This document shows positions 47,622 through 64,000 of a DNA stretch of 64,000 bases, one piece after another. The DNA lies in NCBI GenBank assembly GCA_016715865.1, contig JADJXM010000002.1:338501-402500 (forward strand). The letters run 5' to 3'. The translations under genes were made by a program, and so were the position numbers. Position 1 is the stretch's first letter; each line of letters opens with the position of its first letter. The DNA is from Acidobacteriota bacterium (GTDB taxonomy: Bacteria; Acidobacteriota; Blastocatellia; RBC074). The notes beneath the pieces were generated by a model. It did not search any database. It was not told where the DNA came from and worked only from the letters and a program-made list of their open reading frames with translations.

Positions 47622-47651
47622 CACAAATGAACACGAATGAACACGAATGAT
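47622..47651. repeat. short direct repeat with ATGAACACGA units
   Basis: Two and a half copies of a ten-base unit (ATGAACACGA) in the gap between the KAS III and ACP genes. No coding potential. Elements of this appearance are scattered through many environmental bacterial genomes; no function is assigned. Confidence 0.6.
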
Positions 47652-47694
47652 TATTCGATTAACGATCCATCGGTTGTGTCCCTGGTTTCTTCTA

Positions 47695-48699
47695 TTAATA
47701 AGCCCAGCGTGCCAGCACTGATCCCGAGGTGAAGCCGGCTCCGACGGCAGCGAATAGCACCAGATCACCCTTTTTCAGCTTTCCTTCGTCGATGGCGTCT
47801 CCGATTGCCAGAGGGATGGTGGCAGCTGTCGTGTTGCCGTATTTATGGATGTTCTTGATCACCTTGGACTGATCGAGCCCGATCTTGTTGGCTGTCGCAT
47901 CGATGATCCGCATATTTGCCTGGTGAGCGATGAACAAACCCAGATCGGCGCCTGTCATATTATGTTTCTCGAGCATGCGTGTACTCAGCTCTTCCATCTT
48001 GCGAACCGCGAATTTAAAGATCGCCTGGCCGTTTTGATGGATGAAGTGCATCTTCCGATCGACGGTGTCGTGCGATGACGGGTTGAGGCTCCCTCCGCCG
48101 GGCATGTATAAATGATCGCCGCCGGAGCCGTCGATTTCGTGATAGTAGTCCAGAATGCCCAGGTCTTCCTCGCCCTCTTCGCAGGGTTCAAGCATCACAG
48201 CTCCGGCGCCATCGCCGAAGAGCACCATTGTCGCGCGATCCTCCATATTCAGAATGCTGGTCATGACATCGGCGCCGACCACCATGACTTTTTTATGATG
48301 CCCGCTTTCGATGAACTGCGCGGCGGTGGTGAGTGCATAAAGGAATGAAGAGCAGGCAGCTGAAATGTCGAATCCCCAGGCTTTTGTTGCGCGGATCTTG
48401 TTTTGAATCACACATGCCGTCGAAGGAAAAAACATATCGGGCGTGACGGTTGCGACGATAATCAACTCGATCTCATCCGCTTCGATGCCACGGTGTTTGA
48501 GCAATTCGGCGGCTGCCTTAGCGCCGAGCTCCGATGTCGGAGTGCCTTTTTCGACCCAGTGGCGCTGGTGAATGCCGGTTCGCTCGACGATCCATTCGTG
48601 CGTCGTATCGACCATTTGCGCCAGATCGTAATTGGTCACGATCCGCGGCGGTACGTACCGCCCAAGTGCTGTGATTTTCGCTCTGCGTTGTGTCGTCAT
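47695..48699 (-). CDS. 3-oxoacyl-ACP synthase III family protein (FabH-like)
   Basis: A 334-residue KAS III enzyme with an intact catalytic triad: C116 in ISAACSS, H259 in IAHQANMR and N289 in YGNTTAA. KAS III enzymes condense acyl-CoA with malonyl-ACP to start chain synthesis, and relatives join two acyl chains or make specialised products. The start at 48699 is preferred over 48726 because AAGGAG lies upstream and homologues begin near RAKITALGRYVPP. The position inside a dedicated lipid cluster, away from other fatty-acid synthase genes, suggests a specialised role. Confidence 0.9.
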   Translation of the reverse strand: MTTQRRAKITALGRYVPPRIVTNYDLAQMVDTTHEWIVERTGIHQRHWVEKGTPTSELGAKAAAELLKHRGIEADEIELIIVATVTPDMFFPSTACVIQNKIRATKAWGFDISAACSSFLYALTTAAQFIESGHHKKVMVVGADVMTSILNMEDRATMVLFGDGAGAVMLEPCEEGEEDLGILDYYHEIDGSGGDHLYMPGGGSLNPSSHDTVDRKMHFIHQNGQAIFKFAVRKMEELSTRMLEKHNMTGADLGLFIAHQANMRIIDATANKIGLDQSKVIKNIHKYGNTTAATIPLAIGDAIDEGKLKKGDLVLFAAVGAGFTSGSVLARWAY

Positions 48700-48766
48700 A
48701 AATCTCCTTATCAATGCAAGGAACAAGGAAAATAATTATATAAAAAGTCAGTCGGATATGTTCGGT

Positions 48767-49576
<810 letters not shown>

Positions 49577-49588
49577 ACTGACCCGGAC

Positions 49589-49726
<138 letters not shown>

Positions 49727-49736
49727 AGATACCTCT

Positions 49737-51416
49737 TCAGGACTTCCTGGAACGGTAGATCGCCTCGATCTCCTCAAAAAAATGGGAGGCAATTGCATCC
49801 CGTTTCAATTTTCCGTTGGCAGTCAGCAGGCCGCTTTCAATGGTCAGCGGTTCCTTGTTGATATGATAGCCGATGACTCGTTTGTAGTGTGGAAGATCGG
49901 AGTTGACGCTCTGAATCGCAGCATCTACCTGTTCGTTTGAAACATCGCCGGTGACGAGAGCTGTCAGGAAACTGCGATCGTTGCCCATGACGACTACCTG
50001 TTGAGCAGTTGGCATGTGGAGCGCGATCTTCTCCTCGATCGGTTCGGGGGCGACATTGTGGCCTGAGTTGAGAATGAGCAGATTCTTGAGACGGCCGATG
50101 ATCATCCAGTTGCCTTTGGCGTCGACCTCTCCCTGATCACCGGTATGAAACCACCCGTCGACGATAGTATTCGCAGTGGCCTCCGGGCGGTTCCAGTAAC
50201 CGGGGAAGATATTCGGGCCCCGCACAATAATCTCTTCGTTTTCGCCCAGTTTCATTTCGATTCCGGGGATGGCCGGCCCGACTCGTCCCGGAGTGTAATC
50301 GCCAGGATCGTCCATCGTGCAGATGGCGGTGGTTTCGGTCAATCCATAAACCTGGAGTACCCGGATGCCGAGCATCATGAAGAACATCTGCGTCTCTTTT
50401 GCGAGCGGAGCTGATCCGCAGATGAGCGCCTTGATGTCCGATCCTATCTTTTTGCGAATCGATGCGAAGATGAGCCAGCGGGCAAGTCTGAACTGCAGGC
50501 TGTCGATCATTCCGGCTCTGCCTTCGCGCCGCCTGACCCATGATTCCTTGCCGTTGCGATAGATCGATTGAACGAAGCCGGGTTTCTGAGCGATCTGTGA
50601 TTCGACTCCGGTGCGGATGCGTTCGAGCAGTGTCGGCACGTTGAGAAAATAGTTCGGAGCTGACCGGCTCAGTTCGTCGGCCAGTTTGTTGAGATCCATC
50701 GAGATCGAGAGCGTGGCGTTGCGCGTCAGACAATTGAGCATCAAAATCCACGAACCCGCAAAACAGAAGGGCAGGTAATGAAATACCTGGTCGGGCGTCG
50801 ATTCCGTCGAGCCGGCCATGAGCTGACCAAGGCGATAACCTGTGCAGCCGAGCATGTATCCGACATTGCCGATCGAGAGCATGACGCCTTTGGGCTCGCC
50901 GGATGTGCCCGATGTGTAAATGATAGTCGCGATGTCCGTATCGTCGAGCGCGATCGGGGCGTCCGTATCAACTTTCGTATCCGGATTCGAATCGGGGTTC
51001 GTTTCATCCCCCAAAATTTCGTCGAATACCGGCAGCGGCGGCGCGCCTTCGGTCCAGTTCGACGCGATCCCGTCACGCAGAGTCGAATTTTCACAACAGA
51101 CCATCGAAGCGCCGCAATCCCTCAGCATATTGACGAGTTCCGCCGGCGCCTGCCTGGAATAGAGCGGCACGACGATCACGCCTTCGGCCATGAGCGCAAC
51201 ATCGAGCACCGCCCAGCGGATGCTGTTGGAGGCGAGCAGACCGCATCTGTCGCCTTTTTTCAAACCCGCCCGGCGGATGAAGCCGCGAGCCTTGCCTATG
51301 GCCTGCAAAAGCTCCGCTCCGGTCGCGTTGGTGAAACCGCCGTCGTGCACCTCACGCAATACTACGCTCCAGCTCGATTGTTTCAACTGTTGATATATGT
51401 TTTCGACGAAATTCAT
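49737..51416 (-). CDS. acyl-AMP/acyl-CoA ligase (ANL superfamily)
   Basis: A 559-residue AMP-forming ligase. It has IIYTSGTSGEPKGVM, VYGLTETTAI, HTGDQGEVDAKGNW and C-terminal LLILNSGHNVAPEPIEE. The last conserved lysine lies in LTANGKLKRDAI. It is the second ligase of the cluster and is clearly distinct from the one at 45576-47318, so the two probably activate different acyl substrates or feed different acceptors. The pyruvyltransferase-like gene ends six bases upstream. Confidence 0.88.
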   Translation of the reverse strand: MNFVENIYQQLKQSSWSVVLREVHDGGFTNATGAELLQAIGKARGFIRRAGLKKGDRCGLLASNSIRWAVLDVALMAEGVIVVPLYSRQAPAELVNMLRDCGASMVCCENSTLRDGIASNWTEGAPPLPVFDEILGDETNPDSNPDTKVDTDAPIALDDTDIATIIYTSGTSGEPKGVMLSIGNVGYMLGCTGYRLGQLMAGSTESTPDQVFHYLPFCFAGSWILMLNCLTRNATLSISMDLNKLADELSRSAPNYFLNVPTLLERIRTGVESQIAQKPGFVQSIYRNGKESWVRRREGRAGMIDSLQFRLARWLIFASIRKKIGSDIKALICGSAPLAKETQMFFMMLGIRVLQVYGLTETTAICTMDDPGDYTPGRVGPAIPGIEMKLGENEEIIVRGPNIFPGYWNRPEATANTIVDGWFHTGDQGEVDAKGNWMIIGRLKNLLILNSGHNVAPEPIEEKIALHMPTAQQVVVMGNDRSFLTALVTGDVSNEQVDAAIQSVNSDLPHYKRVIGYHINKEPLTIESGLLTANGKLKRDAIASHFFEEIEAIYRSRKS

Positions 51417-51422
51417 CTCTGT

Positions 51423-52841
<1,419 letters not shown>

Positions 52842-53966
52842 CTATGTTTCCTCCGGCCAGTCCCGATACGGATAAGCGAAGTTTCCGGCCTTGCTGAACC
52901 TGAGCAGCGGATAGCTGTAGGCGGAGAATGGCGCCGGTTTTTTGCCGGTTTCAGTGGTGATCCGTGTGTTATCGAAGACCGTATTCCAGACCAGATAGGG
53001 AATGAAGACCTTTAAGAGTGTGGCTCCAAAGCCGATCGCATTTCCACGCATATTGTCCGCCAGCCAGTTGTTGATCGATGAAAACGGCTTTTCCAGCGCT
53101 GGCAGGTAGACGGGGCCCTTCTTATGTCGCGCCCGGGCAAGGGCATCCGTCAGTTCGCGAAATGTCTGTGAATCCCTGCCGGATGAAAGATGATAAATGG
53201 CGTTGTCGGGTCTCTCTTTTTGATGGATGGTGACAATCGATTCGGCTACGAAATCGACATTGACGATGTCGATCTGATCGGTCGGTCGAAACGGAAGCGC
53301 CGGAAGCCCTGCCAGAAAGACGAACGCTCGCACCATGTCGAATTGGGTGGTTTCAGGGTACCGGCTGTCGCCCAGAATGATGCTCGGCCGGAAGACGGTA
53401 TGAGTTACGTCCGGCAATAATTCATGAACCATATGCTCGCAGAACTTTTTGGTTCGCGCGTACGGATCGTAATCAGATCGATTCCAGTCGAGAGCCTCGT
53501 CCTCGATGACCACTTCATTCGAGCGGTGGCCGGCTATGGCGACCGTGCTGACATCGCTGAATCGTCGCAATCCGTGGTCATCACGCGCCGCCTGAGCGGC
53601 TTTGATTACTTCGAGCGTCCCTTTCAGATTGACGTTCAGGCATACTTTTTCGCTCTTCCGATTGAGCGATGCCGCGCAGTGTATGACCGATTCGGTCGTT
53701 TTGACCAGGACGCGATACTCATCCGCCGGCAGGCCGAATCGACTCTCGGTCAGATCTCCGCGAAAGATGCGGATGCGGCTCTTCAAATGCTCGTAAAAGA
53801 CCGGGAAATCCATGTGAAGCTGCAGGGATCTCCACAATCGCACCTCGGCCTCGCGCTCGTCCCTGGCGCGGACCAGCAGATTGAGCTGATCGGAATGTCC
53901 TTCCAGCAGGAGCGCAGCCACATGTGCTCCAAGATAACCGGTCGACCCGGTCAAAAAAATCGCCAT
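52842..53966 (-). CDS. extended SDR / thioester-reductase-like NAD(P)-binding protein
   Basis: A 374-residue short-chain dehydrogenase of the extended type related to thioester reductases and fatty acyl reductases. The nucleotide-binding FLTGSTGYLGAHVAA begins at the N-terminus, and YARTKKF gives the YxxxK catalytic pair. The frame is open to a TTG at 54038, but that added section is arginine-rich and unlike the family; starting at MAIFLTG (53966) is preferred. Such enzymes reduce acyl thioesters to aldehyde or alcohol, or modify sugars. The next gene begins directly after its stop. Confidence 0.8.
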   Translation of the reverse strand: MAIFLTGSTGYLGAHVAALLLEGHSDQLNLLVRARDEREAEVRLWRSLQLHMDFPVFYEHLKSRIRIFRGDLTESRFGLPADEYRVLVKTTESVIHCAASLNRKSEKVCLNVNLKGTLEVIKAAQAARDDHGLRRFSDVSTVAIAGHRSNEVVIEDEALDWNRSDYDPYARTKKFCEHMVHELLPDVTHTVFRPSIILGDSRYPETTQFDMVRAFVFLAGLPALPFRPTDQIDIVNVDFVAESIVTIHQKERPDNAIYHLSSGRDSQTFRELTDALARARHKKGPVYLPALEKPFSSINNWLADNMRGNAIGFGATLLKVFIPYLVWNTVFDNTRITTETGKKPAPFSAYSYPLLRFSKAGNFAYPYRDWPEET

Positions 53967-54034
53967 ATATAAATGATTGCGAAAACGCTCATCCTGAACT
54001 CGTGACGAGCGCTTTTTTGCCCTTTCTTCGCCAC

Positions 54035-54505
54035 TCAAGCCGATTTAGAGCGAATGATCGCCGCGATTATGAGAGACGTGATCACTCCGGCAACGATCGC
54101 GCCAAGCGAGGCCTGCATCATATAGCTCTGCAGGCTGAAATAGCTGCCCGCTTCCGCCTCGGTCAACTTGCCGGCCGAGATGGCATAATTAATAGCATTC
54201 TGAAAATAGTTAGGATTGATGAACCGGTGAAAGATGTACTGAGAGAGCGGCGCCAGGACCGCCACGATCACACTCACGCCCAGCCCGCACAGAAAAGCCT
54301 GACCGAATGTGATCTTTCCTCCAAGGATGTTCTTCTTCTCGCGGATGGCAAGATACATGACATAGACCGCCGGAATGATGAACAGATTGGTCAGGATCGG
54401 ATGCATCGAAACATACTTGTCGTGCAGGCCAACCGCGAATTCCAGGCAGATCCACAGGAATTGCACAAACGTGAAGATCAAACCCCATTTGATTTCCGTT
54501 TTCAT
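54035..54505 (-). CDS. DUF4199-like membrane protein
   Basis: A 156-residue protein with four predicted membrane helices (IKWGLIFTFVQFLWICLEF, HPILTNLFIIPAVYVMYLAI, GQAFLCGLGVSVIVAVLAPLSQYIF and QASLGAIVAGVITSLIIAAII). The overall form, with KKNILGGKITFGQAF between helices, fits the DUF4199 family. AAAGGA lies ahead of the ATG at 54505; the longer frame to 54727 would overlap the fatty acyl reductase gene. Function unknown. It is co-directional with the lipid cluster and follows the reductase gene by 37 bases. Confidence 0.78.
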   Translation of the reverse strand: MKTEIKWGLIFTFVQFLWICLEFAVGLHDKYVSMHPILTNLFIIPAVYVMYLAIREKKNILGGKITFGQAFLCGLGVSVIVAVLAPLSQYIFHRFINPNYFQNAINYAISAGKLTEAEAGSYFSLQSYMMQASLGAIVAGVITSLIIAAIIRSKSA

Positions 54506-54542
54506 AGTTTGAAACGTCCTTTCTCTATTCGAACGATCACCG

Positions 54543-58044
<3,502 letters not shown>

Positions 58045-58062
58045 TTGGTATAACAACAGATC

Positions 58063-59853
<1,791 letters not shown>

Positions 59854-59864
59854 GGGCAGCTATT

Positions 59865-61682
<1,818 letters not shown>

Positions 61683-61702
61683 GAATTTTTCACAGGACAA
61701 TC

Positions 61703-64000
<2,298 letters not shown>

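Overview
The window looks like a chromosomal segment from a member of the Acidobacteriota, most likely class Blastocatellia (subdivision 4). The basis is three secreted proteins carrying the C-terminal domain known as TIGR03437 (typical of Acidobacteriota), NHL/IPT/DUF11 surface proteins, a group 1h-like [NiFe]-hydrogenase gene set, and dispersed heptanucleotide and palindromic repeats at gene ends. The placement is inferred from gene content; no marker gene was available to confirm it. No phage, IS element or CRISPR array is visible.

Layout. 1-4.8 kb: a PHP-domain protein (minus, running off the left edge) divergent from a plus-strand operon of a 3-keto-disaccharide hydrolase-like protein and two sulfatases. 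4.8-11.6 kb: alpha/beta hydrolase, mannose-6-phosphate isomerase-like cupin and FadD-type ligase (minus), an M14 carboxypeptidase with its signal peptide in another frame (plus), then an AstE/AspA-family deacylase and a cysteine synthase-like enzyme (minus). 12-15.6 kb: UxaA dehydratase, DUF3298 lipoprotein, AAA ATPase. 15.7-21.6 kb, all minus: PPK2, two secreted alpha/beta hydrolases, a sigma/anti-sigma/secretin-domain operon and a uracil-DNA glycosylase. 21.7-25.7 kb: small membrane protein and a heterodimeric ABC exporter. 25.9 kb: tRNA-Thr(CGT). 26.3-35.9 kb: a recent tandem duplication of a long NHL/IPT/TIGR03437 surface-protein gene, both copies damaged by single-base indels and one by a poly-G tract. 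36-38.5 kb: a fused acyl-AMP ligase, carrier protein and acyltransferase. 38.7-43.9 kb: a 1736-residue secreted beta-propeller protein. 43.9-56.9 kb: a 12-gene minus-strand lipid cluster (fatty acyl reductase, SDR, pyruvyltransferase homologue, two AMP-ligases, ACP, KAS III, enoyl-CoA hydratase, lipid kinase, PlsC). 57.2-64 kb: a hydrogenase-like small subunit, two tandem large-subunit homologues and a multi-PAS histidine kinase.

The most striking locus is the last. Both large-subunit homologues keep the overall hydrogenase large-subunit sequence but lack all four cysteines that hold the Ni-Fe centre: the N-terminal RxCGxC is RISGRA in one and RMSGIS in the other, and each protein stops exactly where the C-terminal DPCxxC motif should begin. 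No CxxC is encoded after the stops in any frame. The small subunit keeps cysteines for two Fe-S clusters and has lost the third. This appears to be a hydrogenase-derived complex that cannot bind Ni-Fe, encoded beside a PAS sensor kinase. A sensory or electron-transfer role is inference.

The 12-gene lipid cluster and the nearby ligase-ACP-acyltransferase fusion together encode activation, loading, condensation, reduction, acyl transfer and lipid phosphorylation. They probably make an unusual lipid, possibly an ether lipid, fatty-alcohol derivative or pyruvylated glycolipid. Several single-base frameshifts (about 7.88, 28.2, 29.9, 31.1, 31.2 and 63.79 kb) and the poly-G tract may be sequencing or assembly faults and should be kept in mind when reading those genes.
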